From positions 62,001 through 126,000 of the forward strand of contig NZ_FOWE01000003.1 of assembly GCF_900115395.1 (NCBI RefSeq): a DNA stretch of 64,000 nucleotides, in the 5' to 3' direction. The translations under genes and the position numbers were made by a program. Origin of the DNA: Geodermatophilus obscurus (GTDB taxonomy: Bacteria > Actinomycetota > Actinomycetes > Mycobacteriales > Geodermatophilaceae). Each line of letters starts with the position of its first letter. Within the stretch, counting starts at the first letter, position 1. Positions 39,919-49,915 of the stretch are shown one piece after another. The notes below the pieces were generated by a model. The model worked only from the letters and a program-made list of their open reading frames with translations, searched no databases and was not told the origin of the DNA.

Positions 39919-41148
39919 ATGCACCCGGGGGAACCACGGCTGGACGTCGCGCGCGTCCGCGGCCAGTTCCCGGGCCTGTCCGACGGCTTCGTGCACACCG
40001 ACGCCCCCGGCGGCACGCTGCTGCCCGAGAGTGTCGTGCACGCCGTCTCCTCCGCGATGCGGGTGCCGGTGGCCAACCGCGGTGGGGTGTTCCCGTCGTC
40101 GTCGCGGACGGAGGCGCTGGTGGCCGGGGCGCGCTCCGCCGTGGCCGACCTCGTCGGCGGCGTCCCCACCGGCGTCGTGCTGGGGCCCAACATGACCACG
40201 CTGACCTACGCCGTCGCGCGGGCGCTGGCCCGCACGTGGCGGCTGGGCGACGAGATCGTGGTCAGCCGGCTCGACCACGACGCCAACATCCGGCCTTGGC
40301 TGCAGGCGGCCGCCACACGGGGCGCCACCGTCCGCTGGGCCGAGGTCGACATCGAGACCGGCGAGCTGCCCGCCTGGCAGTACGACGAGCTGATCACCCC
40401 GCGCACCCGGCTGGTGGCGGTCACCGCGGCCAGCAACGCGATCGGCACCCGTCCCGACGTCGCCGCGATCGCCGCCCGCGCGCACGCCGTCGGGGCGCTG
40501 GTCTACGTCGACGCCGTCCAGGCCGCCCCGCACGTCTTCCTCGACCGGGCCGCGCTGGGGGCGGACTTCCTCGTCGTGTCGGCCTACACGTGGTGCGGGC
40601 CGCACGTCGGTGCCCTGGTGGCCGACCCGGGTCTGCTGGCCGAGCTCGACCCCGACCGGCTGCTGCCCGCGCCCGACCGGGTCCCCGACCGGTTCGAGGC
40701 CGGGACGCCGCCCTTCGAGCTCTACGCCGGCGTCACCGCCGCCGTCGACCACCTGGCGGGGCTGTGCGAGGAGTCGGCGGGCAGCCGGCGGGAGCGGCTG
40801 CGCGACGCCATGGCCGCCGTCGCGGCCTACGAGAGCAGCCTGTTCGAGTGGCTGGACCAGGCGCTGCGGGCCATGCGGCACGTCCAGGTGGTCGGCTTCC
40901 CGGAGCACACCACCCCGACGCTGTCGTTCACCGTCCCCGGCATGCGCCCGCGGCAGGTGGCCGCCGAGCTGTCGCGCCGCGGGATCTGCGCCTGGGACGG
41001 CGACTTCTACGCCCGCGAGCTGTTCGACGCGCTCGGCGTCAACGAACTCGGCGGGGCGGTGCGCCTCGGGTTGGCGCACTACAACACCGCCGAGGAGGTC
41101 GGCTACGTGATCGACTCCGTCGCCGCCCTGCGGGGGGCGCTGCTCTAG
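39919..41148 (+). CDS. Class-V aminotransferase/cysteine-desulfurase-like protein lacking the PLP lysine
   Basis: This 409-residue protein has the full fold of the cysteine-desulfurase-like family: RGQFPGLSDGFVHTDAPGGT, LDHDANIRPW, TAASNAIGTRPDVAAIAARA and the PLP-ring aspartate in YVDAVQAAPH. The segment normally reading SAYK-(F/W)-x-GPH, whose lysine forms the Schiff base, is SAYTWCGPH here, with T224 (ACG). The rest is well conserved to the end (GGAVRLGLAHYNT), so it looks like a maintained pseudoenzyme rather than a broken gene. A TAGGGT box lies 7 bases before the ATG (leaderless). Counterpart of Rv3778c by context. Confidence 0.88.
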   Translation: MHPGEPRLDVARVRGQFPGLSDGFVHTDAPGGTLLPESVVHAVSSAMRVPVANRGGVFPSSSRTEALVAGARSAVADLVGGVPTGVVLGPNMTTLTYAVARALARTWRLGDEIVVSRLDHDANIRPWLQAAATRGATVRWAEVDIETGELPAWQYDELITPRTRLVAVTAASNAIGTRPDVAAIAARAHAVGALVYVDAVQAAPHVFLDRAALGADFLVVSAYTWCGPHVGALVADPGLLAELDPDRLLPAPDRVPDRFEAGTPPFELYAGVTAAVDHLAGLCEESAGSRRERLRDAMAAVAAYESSLFEWLDQALRAMRHVQVVGFPEHTTPTLSFTVPGMRPRQVAAELSRRGICAWDGDFYARELFDALGVNELGGAVRLGLAHYNTAEEVGYVIDSVAALRGALL

Positions 41149-41157
41149 GCGTCGGCG

Positions 41158-42150
41158 TCAGGCGTCCGGGAGCAGCAGCACCTTCCCGACGTGCTCGCTG
41201 GCCTCGACGACGCGGTGCGCCTCGGCCGCGCGGGACATCGGCAACCGGCGGTCGACCACCGGCCGCACCACGCCCCGCTCGACGTCGGGCCACACCTCGG
41301 CGCGCACCGCCGCCACGATCCCCTCCTTGCCGCCGGGACCCGTCGGCGGCCGCGACCGCAGCGCCGTCGCGGCCACCGAGGCGCGCTTGGCCAGCAGCTT
41401 CCCGAGGTCGAGCTCGGCCCTCGAGCCGCCCTGCATGCCGATGACCACCAGGCGCCCGCCGACGGCGAGCACGTCGACGTTGCGGGCCAGGTACTTCGCG
41501 CCCATGTTGTCCAGGACGACGTCGACCCCGGCGCCGCCGGTCTCCTCGCGCACCCGCTCGACGAAGTCCTCGGTCCTGTAGTCGATCGCGACGTCGGCGC
41601 CGAGCTCGCGGCAGGCGGCCCGCTTGGCCGCGCTGCCGGCGGTGGCGAACACCCGCGCACCGGCCCGGGCGGCGAGCTGGATCGCCATCGTGCCGATGCC
41701 GCTGGACCCGCCGTGCACGAGGAAGGACTCGCCGCGCCGCAGGCCCGCCAGCTGGAACACGTTGGACCACACGGTGCAGGTGACCTCCGGCAGCGCCGCG
41801 GCCGTGGCCAGCTCGACGCCGGCGGGGCGGGGGAGGAGCTGGACGGCGGGCACGGCGACCCGCTGGGCGTAGCCGCCGCCGGCGAGCAGCGCGCACACCT
41901 CGTCACCCACCGACCAGCCGGTGACGCCCTCGCCGACCTCGCTCACGATCCCGCTGCACTCCAGGCCGAGGACCTCGCTGGCGCCGCGCGGCGGCGGGTA
42001 GTGGCCGGCGCGCTGCAGCAGGTCGGCCCGGTTGACGGCGGTGGCGGCGACGTCGACCACGACCTCGCCGGGCCCGGCCACCGGGTCGGGGACCTCACCC
42101 CAGCCGAGCACCTCGGGTCCGCCGGGGCCGCTGGCCGTCACCGCACGCAT
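41158..42150 (-). CDS. Zinc-independent NAD(P)H:quinone oxidoreductase (MDR family)
   Basis: This 330-residue medium-chain oxidoreductase begins MRAVTASGPGGPEVLGWGEV and has NRADLLQRAGHYPPP, lacking the zinc ligands of alcohol dehydrogenases. The nucleotide-binding domain has LVHGGSSGIGTMAIQLA and VFATAGSAAKRA. It matches PIG3/QorA-type quinone reductases that reduce quinones or enones with NADPH. A TAGCCT box lies 6 bases upstream of the ATG, suggesting a leaderless mRNA. Convergent with the aminotransferase-like gene (9-base gap), the same neighbours as in mycobacteria. Confidence 0.9.
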   Translation of the reverse strand: MRAVTASGPGGPEVLGWGEVPDPVAGPGEVVVDVAATAVNRADLLQRAGHYPPPRGASEVLGLECSGIVSEVGEGVTGWSVGDEVCALLAGGGYAQRVAVPAVQLLPRPAGVELATAAALPEVTCTVWSNVFQLAGLRRGESFLVHGGSSGIGTMAIQLAARAGARVFATAGSAAKRAACRELGADVAIDYRTEDFVERVREETGGAGVDVVLDNMGAKYLARNVDVLAVGGRLVVIGMQGGSRAELDLGKLLAKRASVAATALRSRPPTGPGGKEGIVAAVRAEVWPDVERGVVRPVVDRRLPMSRAAEAHRVVEASEHVGKVLLLPDA

Positions 42151-42192
42151 GGGCCGAGGCTAGGGGGCCCGCCCCGCACGCACGGCCCGAGG

Positions 42193-42897
42193 TCAGGAGG
42201 CCCGCCCCGCCTCCGCCGGAGCTGCGCCCGCGGCCGGTGCCGCCGGGACAGGCGCACCCGACACCGTCAGGCAGCGGTCCCCCGCGTCCCCGGCGACGAG
42301 GCCGGCGAGCACCCCGCCGACCGCCCGCCGGGAGACGTGCATGCCCGCGGCGTCCCCCGACGTCGACGTGGCGGCCGGCTCGTCGCCGTCGGTGAGGTAC
42401 ACCGGCTGGACGATCGTCCACTCCAGGCCGCTGTCGCGGACGAGCCGCTCCTGCCGCTCGTGGTCGGCGATCTGCGGGCGCAGCAGCAGCGCGAACACCA
42501 GCCGGGCCGACAGCGGGAGCCGGTCCCGCGTCTCGCCGACGCCGTAGGACGACTGCACGACCAGCCGCCGGACCCCGTGCTCGCGCATGGCCGCGACCAC
42601 CGCGGCCGTGCCGCGCGACCGGACGTCCAGCGGCGTGCCGCGGCTGCCACGCAGCCGCACGCGCAGCGGGTGCTCGCTGATGCCGAGGGTCACCACCACG
42701 GCGTCCTGCCCCCCGACGGCGCGGCCGACGTCCCCGGGCACCGTCGCGTCGCCGTCCACCGCCCGGACGCCGGCCCGCCCCGCGTACGCCGCACCCGCCC
42801 GCCGCGCGAACGCGGTCGCCTCGTGTCCTCCCGCGGTCAGCGCCTCGACCGCCGCCCGTCCCGATCCACCCGTCGCCCCCACCACCAGTACGCGCAC
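42193..42897 (-). CDS. NAD(P)-binding atypical SDR (NmrA-like)
   Basis: This 234-residue Rossmann protein starts VRVLVVGATGGSGRAAVEAL (glycine-rich GATGGSG). It continues with ATAFAR, an acidic pocket and LVVQSSYGVGETRDR, where a lone tyrosine replaces the classical YxxxK. EWTIVQPVYLTDG follows, typical of NmrA and atypical SDRs. It may act as a redox sensor or reductase. The GTG is preceded by GGGAGGAGCAGGGAC. It is divergent from an AraC regulator over 155 bases, which probably controls it. Confidence 0.85.
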   Translation of the reverse strand: MRVLVVGATGGSGRAAVEALTAGGHEATAFARRAGAAYAGRAGVRAVDGDATVPGDVGRAVGGQDAVVVTLGISEHPLRVRLRGSRGTPLDVRSRGTAAVVAAMREHGVRRLVVQSSYGVGETRDRLPLSARLVFALLLRPQIADHERQERLVRDSGLEWTIVQPVYLTDGDEPAATSTSGDAAGMHVSRRAVGGVLAGLVAGDAGDRCLTVSGAPVPAAPAAGAAPAEAGRAS

Positions 42898-43052
42898 GTC
42901 CCTGCTCCTCCCGGTCCCGCCGGCCGTCGTGGCCGGTCGCCGTCGAGGCTGGCCGACCGCGGGGCCCCGGCCCATGACCGCACGTCCGGCGTCCGTGCCC
43001 GTTCGTCCGGGAGCCCTGGACGCCCGGTGGGGCAGGGCAGCAGGGTGGTGCC

Positions 43053-44039
43053 GTGAGCAGCGGAGCGGACCCCGGCGACGGGGACACGGCGCGCCCGTGG
43101 ACGCCGGTCGACCCGGTGGGCGACCTGCTCGCCGACCTCCGCATCCACGGCACCTTCTACTGCCGGGCCGAGGCGACCGCGCCCTGGGGCGTGGAGATGC
43201 CCGCCTTCCCGGGGTGCATGGCCTTCCACGTCGTCACCCGGGGCAGCGTCGTGCTCGAGGTCGACGGCGACCAGCGGGTGCTGGGGACGGGCGACCTGGC
43301 CCTCGTGCCGCACGGCCGGGGGCACCTGCTGCGCAGCACGCCGGAGGCGGAGGTCGCCGGCCGGGCCGACCTGCTGCCCCAGCGGCAGCTCGGCGAGCAC
43401 TACTCCGTCCTGCGGCTCGACGGCGGCGGACCCCGGGCGCAGATGGTGTGCGGGGTGGTCGAGCCGGCCCGGCCCGGTGCGGCCCACCTGCTCGACCTGC
43501 TGCCCCCGGTCCTCGTCGTCGACGGGCGCGACGCCGCCCGCACGGGGTGGCTGCCGCTGCTGCTGCGCGTCATTGCCGACGAGGCCGCGGAGGACCGCCC
43601 GGGCGCCGAGGCCGTCATCACCCGGCTCGCCGACGTCGTCGTCCTGCAGGCCGTGCGGACGTGGCTGGACACCGCGGCCACCGGCCCGGGCTGGCTGCGG
43701 GCGCTGCGGGACCCGCAGGTCGGGCAGGCGGTGGCGCTGCTGCACCGGGAGCCGGGGGCGGCCTGGACGCTGACCCGGCTGGCGAGGGAGGCCCGGATGT
43801 CCCGCTCGTCGTTCGCCGCCCGCTTCACCGAGCTGGCCGGGGAGCCGGTCATGCACCACCTCGCCCGCTGGCGCATGCACCTGGCCACGGTCGCCCTCGG
43901 TCGGGGCGCGCGGGTGGGCGAGCTCGCCGGGCGGCTGGGGTACGAGTCGGAGGCTGCGTTCTCGCGGGCGTACAAGCGCATCGTCGGCGTCCCGCCGACC
44001 GCGGCCGGTGCGGCGGCGCGACCGCGGTCGGGCCGCTGA
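43053..44039 (+). CDS. AraC-family regulator with cupin domain
   Basis: This 328-residue regulator has an N-terminal cupin_6 effector domain (about 20-190: IHGTFYCRAEATAPWGVEMP, GDLALVPHGRGHLL). The C-terminal AraC DNA-binding domain (about 225-320) has LTRLAREARMSRSSFAARFTE, then VMHHLARWRMHLA and LAGRLGYESEAAFSRAYKR. GTG start. It is divergent from the NmrA-like SDR gene; this pairing (cupin AraC opposite an SDR) suggests local control, with the SDR product or a small aldehyde as possible signal. Confidence 0.88.
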   Translation: MSSGADPGDGDTARPWTPVDPVGDLLADLRIHGTFYCRAEATAPWGVEMPAFPGCMAFHVVTRGSVVLEVDGDQRVLGTGDLALVPHGRGHLLRSTPEAEVAGRADLLPQRQLGEHYSVLRLDGGGPRAQMVCGVVEPARPGAAHLLDLLPPVLVVDGRDAARTGWLPLLLRVIADEAAEDRPGAEAVITRLADVVVLQAVRTWLDTAATGPGWLRALRDPQVGQAVALLHREPGAAWTLTRLAREARMSRSSFAARFTELAGEPVMHHLARWRMHLATVALGRGARVGELAGRLGYESEAAFSRAYKRIVGVPPTAAGAAARPRSGR

Positions 44040-44101
44040 GGGCACCGGCGCCCAAGCTGCTCACAAGCGGTCCGCAGGAGCGCGGCGGCACCGTCCCCGG
44101 C

Positions 44102-44725
44102 ATGACGACGACGACGTCCCCCGTCCGCGTGCCGGCGCCGCGCACCCCGGACCACGACGCGCTCCCGCCCCGGCGGCCCCGGCGCGCGGTGCGCGCGCTG
44201 ACCGACCCGGCCCTGGCCGCCCGGGCGCTGCGCTCGGGCACCCGGCTGGCCGCCGACGCCCTGACCGGCATCGCCCTCGACGACCCCTGCTGCGCGGTCC
44301 GGCAGCGCTCCCTGGTCCGCTGGACCGCGGGCGTGCTCGCCGAGGTCCGCGGGCACGCGGGGGCGGGGCGCGCCGGCGGGGACACCGCCCTCGACGCCGC
44401 CCTCGACACCGCCCTCGCGCTGGCCGAGCGTGGCCTGGCGCTGTTCGCCCGCGAGGTCAGCGCCGGCGCGCCGGTCCTCGCGCCGGTGCTGGCCGACCTC
44501 GCCGACCTGGTCGAGGCCCGGCTGGCCGCCGGCCCGCTGTCCCCGGCTCCACGGCGCACCGCCGGCCACGCCCTGTTCGCCCTGCCGTGGCTGCTCGACG
44601 CCTGCCACCCCGCCGAGCGCACGGCGGTGCTGGCGACAGCGTCCCGGAGCGAGCGGCTGGCGCTGCGGCTGGGCGCGCGCCGCCACGCAGCGGCGCGCGC
44701 CGCCGTCCTCGGCTGCGCCGGGTGA
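44102..44725 (+). CDS. Hypothetical alpha-helical protein
   Basis: I do not recognise this gene. It encodes 207 residues rich in Ala, Leu and Arg and predicted to be mostly helical, after a disordered N-terminus (MTTTTSPVRVPAPRTPDHDA). Features include DDPCCAVRQRSLVRW, a run DTALDAALDTALALAERGLA and SERLALRLGARRHAAARAA. There are no membrane helices, signal or known motif. It follows the AraC gene by 62 bases on the same strand and precedes a region of gene remnants. Third-position GC bias supports coding; a ribosome site is not evident. Confidence 0.55.
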   Translation: MTTTTSPVRVPAPRTPDHDALPPRRPRRAVRALTDPALAARALRSGTRLAADALTGIALDDPCCAVRQRSLVRWTAGVLAEVRGHAGAGRAGGDTALDAALDTALALAERGLALFAREVSAGAPVLAPVLADLADLVEARLAAGPLSPAPRRTAGHALFALPWLLDACHPAERTAVLATASRSERLALRLGARRHAAARAAVLGCAG

Positions 44726-44776
44726 GCTGAGCGACCGGCACCCGCCCGTCCGCCGTCGGCAGCCGGTCGGCTCGCC

Positions 44777-45170
44777 TCACGGCCGGGGGCTCACCGGCAG
44801 GGTGCGGAAGCCGCGGATGGTCGCCCCGTGCGGCGTGTGGCGCCGGGCAGCCGGTGCAGTCCGGGCAGCCGCCGGAGAACGCGAGGTGCTCCGGTTCGCC
44901 GGAGCGGTCGGGGTCGAAGCGCGGGGTCGCGGTGCTCCTGCGGATCACGGCCGGCCGCGGCCAAGGTCCACCAGGACGACGGCGCCCGCGGGCACGGTGC
45001 TGCCGCGGCCGCGACGAGGACCGCAGCGGCGCCCACAGCGACCCGGTGGCACCGACGAGCGCCAACCCGATGCCGGCCAGCGCGGGGCCGGCCACCTCAC
45101 CGAGCTGCTGCGCGACCTCGTCCAGTCGGGCGACAGGCTGGCCCGGACGACGAGAGGCGCCGACCGCGGG
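44777..45170 (-). pseudogene. Cytochrome P450 C-terminal remnant with frameshifts
   Basis: Reading the minus strand, three pieces of a P450 survive in different frames. VPAGAVVLVDL (about 44961-44996) is the pre-heme strand. RFDPDRSGEPEHLAFSGG (about 44870-44925) is the approach to the heme loop, but the cysteine-containing GxxxCxG segment is scrambled to GGCPDCTGC. ATIRGFRTLPVSPRP then ends at a stop (44777-44779), like a P450 C-terminus. Further upstream (to about 45170) is a hydrophobic stretch GPALAGIGLALVGATGSLW that may come from another gene. With flanks, this fills the 509 bases between the hypothetical gene and the ligase; nothing else was seen there. Confidence 0.6.
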
Positions 45171-45234
45171 TGCGGTCGGCGCCTCCGGTGCCGGACGGGA
45201 ACGGCCGCGCTGACGGGGGCAGCGGGGTCCTCCG

Positions 45235-46833
<1,599 letters not shown>

Positions 46834-46946
46834 GGTGCTCCTCCTCGGGGGTGCGGTGTGGCGCCAGTCTCACACCCCGGGTGTGTCGCGGGACACGGGG
46901 GTCACCCGGCCGACGGGCCTCTCACCTGGGACTCTCACCCGGACAG

Positions 46947-47369
46947 TCACCCCGGCCGGAGCACCGACTGGGTGCAGCGGAACAGCGCGAGGGTCCTCCC
47001 GGCGCCGGAGGAGACGACGGCGTCCCACACCTGGGTCGACCGGCCCGCGTGCACGTTGGTGGCCACCGTGCGCACCGCGCCCTCCCGGACGGTGCCGAGG
47101 AAGTTGCTCTTCAGCTCGATGGTGGTGAACCCGCTCGACCCCTCGGGCAGCAGCGCGCGGGTGGCCAGGCCGCAGGCGGTGTCGGCGAGGGCGACGACGG
47201 TCGCCGCGTGCAGGTAGCCGTTGGGCGCGAGCAGGTCGGGCCGGACGTCGAGGGTCGCCTCCAGCCGGCCGGGCTCGTGCGCGGTGACCGTGACGCCGAG
47301 CAGTCCCGGGAGCGTGCCCGGGAGCAGCGCGTTCAGCTCGTCGGCGGTGTGGAAACCGGTGGCGGCCAT
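46947..47369 (-). CDS. PaaI-family hotdog thioesterase
   Basis: This 140-residue hotdog protein has the PaaI/YbgC-type signature NGYLHAATVVALADTACG (Asn and the helix acid for catalysis), then TIELKSNFLGTVREGAVRTV. It should cleave acyl- or aryl-CoA to free acid and CoA, perhaps as a housekeeping partner of the adjacent ligase. A TACCGT box (47377-47382 on the minus strand) stands 7 bases before the ATG with no ribosome site, suggesting a leaderless transcript. A long hairpin array lies upstream of that box. Confidence 0.88.
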   Translation of the reverse strand: MAATGFHTADELNALLPGTLPGLLGVTVTAHEPGRLEATLDVRPDLLAPNGYLHAATVVALADTACGLATRALLPEGSSGFTTIELKSNFLGTVREGAVRTVATNVHAGRSTQVWDAVVSSGAGRTLALFRCTQSVLRPG

Positions 47370-47391
47370 GCGCGGGACGGTAGCGCTGGGT

Positions 47392-47454
47392 GATCAGGTG
47401 ACCTGATCGTGCCGCGTCCTGGCTCACCGCCGACGGTGAGCCAGGACGCGGCAC
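47392..47454. repeat. Nested palindromes upstream of the thioesterase
   Basis: GATCAGGT-G-ACCTGATC (47392-47408) is followed directly by a perfect hairpin with 21-base arms (47409-47429 and 47434-47454) and loop CCGA. A further CACCTGATC copy occurs at 47463-47471. The two flanking minus-strand genes are read head to tail, so this can act as the formamidase terminator and as an operator region for the thioesterase. Confidence 0.75.
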
Positions 47455-47478
47455 GCTGAGCTCACCTGATCGTGCGCG

Positions 47479-47520
47479 GGGGCGCCGCGAGAAGGGGCGC
47501 CGCGAGAAGGGGCGCCGCGA
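47479..47520. repeat. Three-copy 15-base tandem repeat
   Basis: GGGGCGCCGCGAGAA occurs at 47479-47493 and 47494-47508, with a third 12-base partial copy to 47520. It lies just downstream of the formamidase gene end and has no evident coding role. Confidence 0.85.
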
Positions 47521-47559
47521 CTCGCCGGCCCCGCACCGCGCCGTGGTGCGCGACCGCGG

Positions 47560-48498
47560 TCAGCGCAGCGCGCCGGCCGGCAGCACGGCGTGCACCCCGA
47601 ACACCTGGTTGACCACCTGGGTGACGCGCAGGTCGACCACGACGCCGGCGAGCGCCATCGCGTCCGACCGGGGCAGCCCGTGCAGCGCGCCCATCAGGTC
47701 GAGCATCGCGTCCATCGCCTCCGTGGCGGCCTCGTCGAGGTCGTCGCCGATCCCCAGGCACACCCAGCCCGCCGGGGTGCGGGCGACCGGGGTGGCCAGC
47801 GGCCGGCCCAGGAGGTCGTCGCGCACGTCGAGGGTGAGGTCGGCGCGCTCGGCGCCGCACTCGATCGCCGTGCCGCCCACCTCGCCGTCCCCCTGGGCCG
47901 CGTGGGCGTCGCCGACGCTGAGGAGCGCGCCGTCCACGGGGATCGGCAGGTACAGGGTGCTGCCCGCCACCAGCTCCCGGCAGTCGAGGTTCCCGCCGTG
48001 CCACCGCGGCGGGATCGTCGAGTGCCGGCCCGGCTCGGCCGGGGGCATGCCGATGACGCCGAGGAACGGCCGCACCGCGACCGTGTGGCCGTGCTGGTTG
48101 CGGGCGGTGCCGGCGTCCACGTCGATGCTCCAGGCGTGCACCGCGGGCCCGGTGAGCCCGAGCCGGGCGTTCCAGGCGGTGCCGAGCAGGCCCCCGTAGG
48201 CCGTCCCCCAGGACGCCGGCACGACCGAGTCGACGCGGACCTCCAGCACCTGCCCGGCGCGCGCGCCACGCACCTGCACCGGCCCGGTGAGGGCGTGACC
48301 GGCGTCCGGCGTGAACCCCGGCGCCCGCCGGCGGTCGGCGACGTCCCCGCCGGTGTCCGGCTCGAGGAACCAGCCGGAGTCGAGGGTCCGGAAGCGCACC
48401 GTCGTCCCCGGGTCGACCGTGAGCACCGGCGGGAGGTCGCGGTCGAACCAGCCGTGCAGCGTGTGCGGGTGGGTCCCGACGGTCGGGACGGCGCCCAT
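47560..48498 (-). CDS. Acetamidase/formamidase family protein
   Basis: This 312-residue FmdA_AmdA-type amidohydrolase hydrolyses short amides to ammonia and acid. Recognisable blocks are THPHTLHGWFDRDLPPVLTV at the start, PRWHGGNLDCRELVAGSTLY with the H/D metal ligands, and PVDGALLSVGDAHAAQGDGE, the most conserved family segment. The ATG (48496-48498) overlaps the folP-like stop as TGATG, so it is translationally coupled to that gene. A longer upstream frame is an artefact of the overlap. The pairing of an amidase with a FolP2-type protein is unexplained. Confidence 0.9.
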   Translation of the reverse strand: MGAVPTVGTHPHTLHGWFDRDLPPVLTVDPGTTVRFRTLDSGWFLEPDTGGDVADRRRAPGFTPDAGHALTGPVQVRGARAGQVLEVRVDSVVPASWGTAYGGLLGTAWNARLGLTGPAVHAWSIDVDAGTARNQHGHTVAVRPFLGVIGMPPAEPGRHSTIPPRWHGGNLDCRELVAGSTLYLPIPVDGALLSVGDAHAAQGDGEVGGTAIECGAERADLTLDVRDDLLGRPLATPVARTPAGWVCLGIGDDLDEAATEAMDAMLDLMGALHGLPRSDAMALAGVVVDLRVTQVVNQVFGVHAVLPAGALR

Positions 48499-49412
48499 CA
48501 GGCGAGTCCGCGGGTGGTGCGCGCCGGGGGACGGTCGCCGCGGATGGACGCCACCATGTCCAGCGTCTGCCGGGTCGCGGCGACGTCGTGGGCGCGGAAC
48601 ACCCGGGCGCCCAGCCAGGCGCTCACCGCCGTCGCCGCCAGCGTGCCGGTGAGCCGATCCTCCAGCGCCACGTCGAGGGTCTCGCCGACGAAGTCCTTGT
48701 TCGACAGCGCCACCAGCACCGGCCAGCCGGTGGCCACCAGCTCGTCCAGCCGCCGCGTGGCCTCCAGCGAGTGGCGGGTGTTCTTGCCGAAGTCGTGGCC
48801 GGGGTCGACCAGCACCCGCTCGGGGTCCACGCCCGCGGCCACCGCGGCCTCGGCCAGCGCCGTCGTCCGCCGGACCACGTCGGCGACGACGTCGTCGTAG
48901 GTGACCCGGTGCGGCCGGGTGCGGGGCGGCAGCCCGCCGGCGTGCGTGCACACGATGCCCGCGCCCGCCGCGGCCGCCACGTGCGCCAGGTCGGGGTCGA
49001 CGCCGCCCCAGGCGTCGTTGACGACGTCGGCCCCCGCGGCCAGCACCTCCCGCGCGACCTCCGCCCGCCAGGTGTCGATGGAGATGGGCAGGTCGGGGTG
49101 CGCGGCCCGGATCGCGGCCACCAGGTCGACGGTGCGGCGGATCTCCTCGGCCGCGTCGACCTCCTCGCCGGGCGCGGCCTTGACCCCGCCGACGTCGACC
49201 AGATCTGCACCCTCGGCCACCACCCGGTCCACCCGCTCGACGGCGGCGGCCAGCTCGAAGGTGGCGCCGCGGTCGTAGAAGGAGTCCGGCGTGCGGTTGA
49301 CGATGGCCATCACCACCAGTCCGCCGTCCGGCACGTCGAGCCGGCCCAGTCGCAGCAACCCCGTCTCCTCCGTCCCGGACGCCCGTGTGGTGAAGTCAGC
49401 CAACCAGACCAC
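48498..49412 (-). CDS. FolP2-like dihydropteroate synthase homologue
   Basis: This 304-residue TIM-barrel protein of the pterin-binding family has MAIVNRTPDSFYDRGATFEL in place of the classical NVTPDSFSDGG. VDVGGVKAAPGEEVD stands where true synthases have DVGGESTRPG. Later motifs are ISIDTWRAEVAREVL, VNDAWGGVDPD, VDPGHDFGKNTRHSLE and FRAHDVAATRQTLDM. These changes match the FolP2 group, whose mycobacterial member is reported not to complement folate synthesis, so a role outside folate is likely. The GTG at 49412 is divergent from the MaoC gene over 36 bases; ends overlapping the amidase gene. Confidence 0.85.
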   Translation of the reverse strand: MVWLADFTTRASGTEETGLLRLGRLDVPDGGLVVMAIVNRTPDSFYDRGATFELAAAVERVDRVVAEGADLVDVGGVKAAPGEEVDAAEEIRRTVDLVAAIRAAHPDLPISIDTWRAEVAREVLAAGADVVNDAWGGVDPDLAHVAAAAGAGIVCTHAGGLPPRTRPHRVTYDDVVADVVRRTTALAEAAVAAGVDPERVLVDPGHDFGKNTRHSLEATRRLDELVATGWPVLVALSNKDFVGETLDVALEDRLTGTLAATAVSAWLGARVFRAHDVAATRQTLDMVASIRGDRPPARTTRGLA

Positions 49413-49448
49413 CGGCGATCCGGATCAGGACACAGGAGGACACAGACG

Positions 49449-49910
49449 ATGGCGCAGACCACCGTGGACGGCGTCGAGGGCGTGCAGGGCCTCGTCGGTC
49501 AGCACCTCGGCTACAGCGACTGGGTCGAGATCACCCAGGACCAGGTGCAGAAGTTCGCCGACGCGACCGGGGACCACCAGTGGATCCACGTCGACGTCGA
49601 GCGGGCGAAGAGGGAGAGCCCCTTCGGCGGGCCGATCGCGCACGGCTACCTGACGCTGTCGCTGATCCCCTCGCTGCTGCCGGAGATCGTCGACATCACC
49701 GGCTTCCGGATGGGCGTCAACTACGGCACCGAGAAGGTGCGCTTCCCCTCCCCGGTGCCGGTGGGCAGCCGGGTGCGCGCCGGGGCCACGCTCGCCTCCG
49801 CGACGCCGATCGAGGGTGGCATCGCCATGAACATGGACGTCACCGTCGAGGTCGAGGGCGCGCCCAAGCCGGCGATGGTCGCCACCGTCGTCTACCGCCG
49901 CTACCTGTAG
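49449..49910 (+). CDS. MaoC-like (R)-enoyl-CoA hydratase
   Basis: This 153-residue single-hotdog hydratase has the hydratase-2 motif FADATGDHQWIHVDVERAKR (Asp and His as catalytic pair), then FGGPIAHGYLTLSLIPSLLP and VNYGTEKVRFPSPVPVGSRV. It adds water across trans-2-enoyl-CoA, giving the (R)-3-hydroxy product. ATG follows the GA-rich ACAGGAGGACACAGACG. It is divergent from the folP-like gene and ends at a long palindrome. It may serve fatty-acid or polyketide metabolism. Confidence 0.9.
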   Translation: MAQTTVDGVEGVQGLVGQHLGYSDWVEITQDQVQKFADATGDHQWIHVDVERAKRESPFGGPIAHGYLTLSLIPSLLPEIVDITGFRMGVNYGTEKVRFPSPVPVGSRVRAGATLASATPIEGGIAMNMDVTVEVEGAPKPAMVATVVYRRYL

Positions 49911-49915
49911 CCGGC

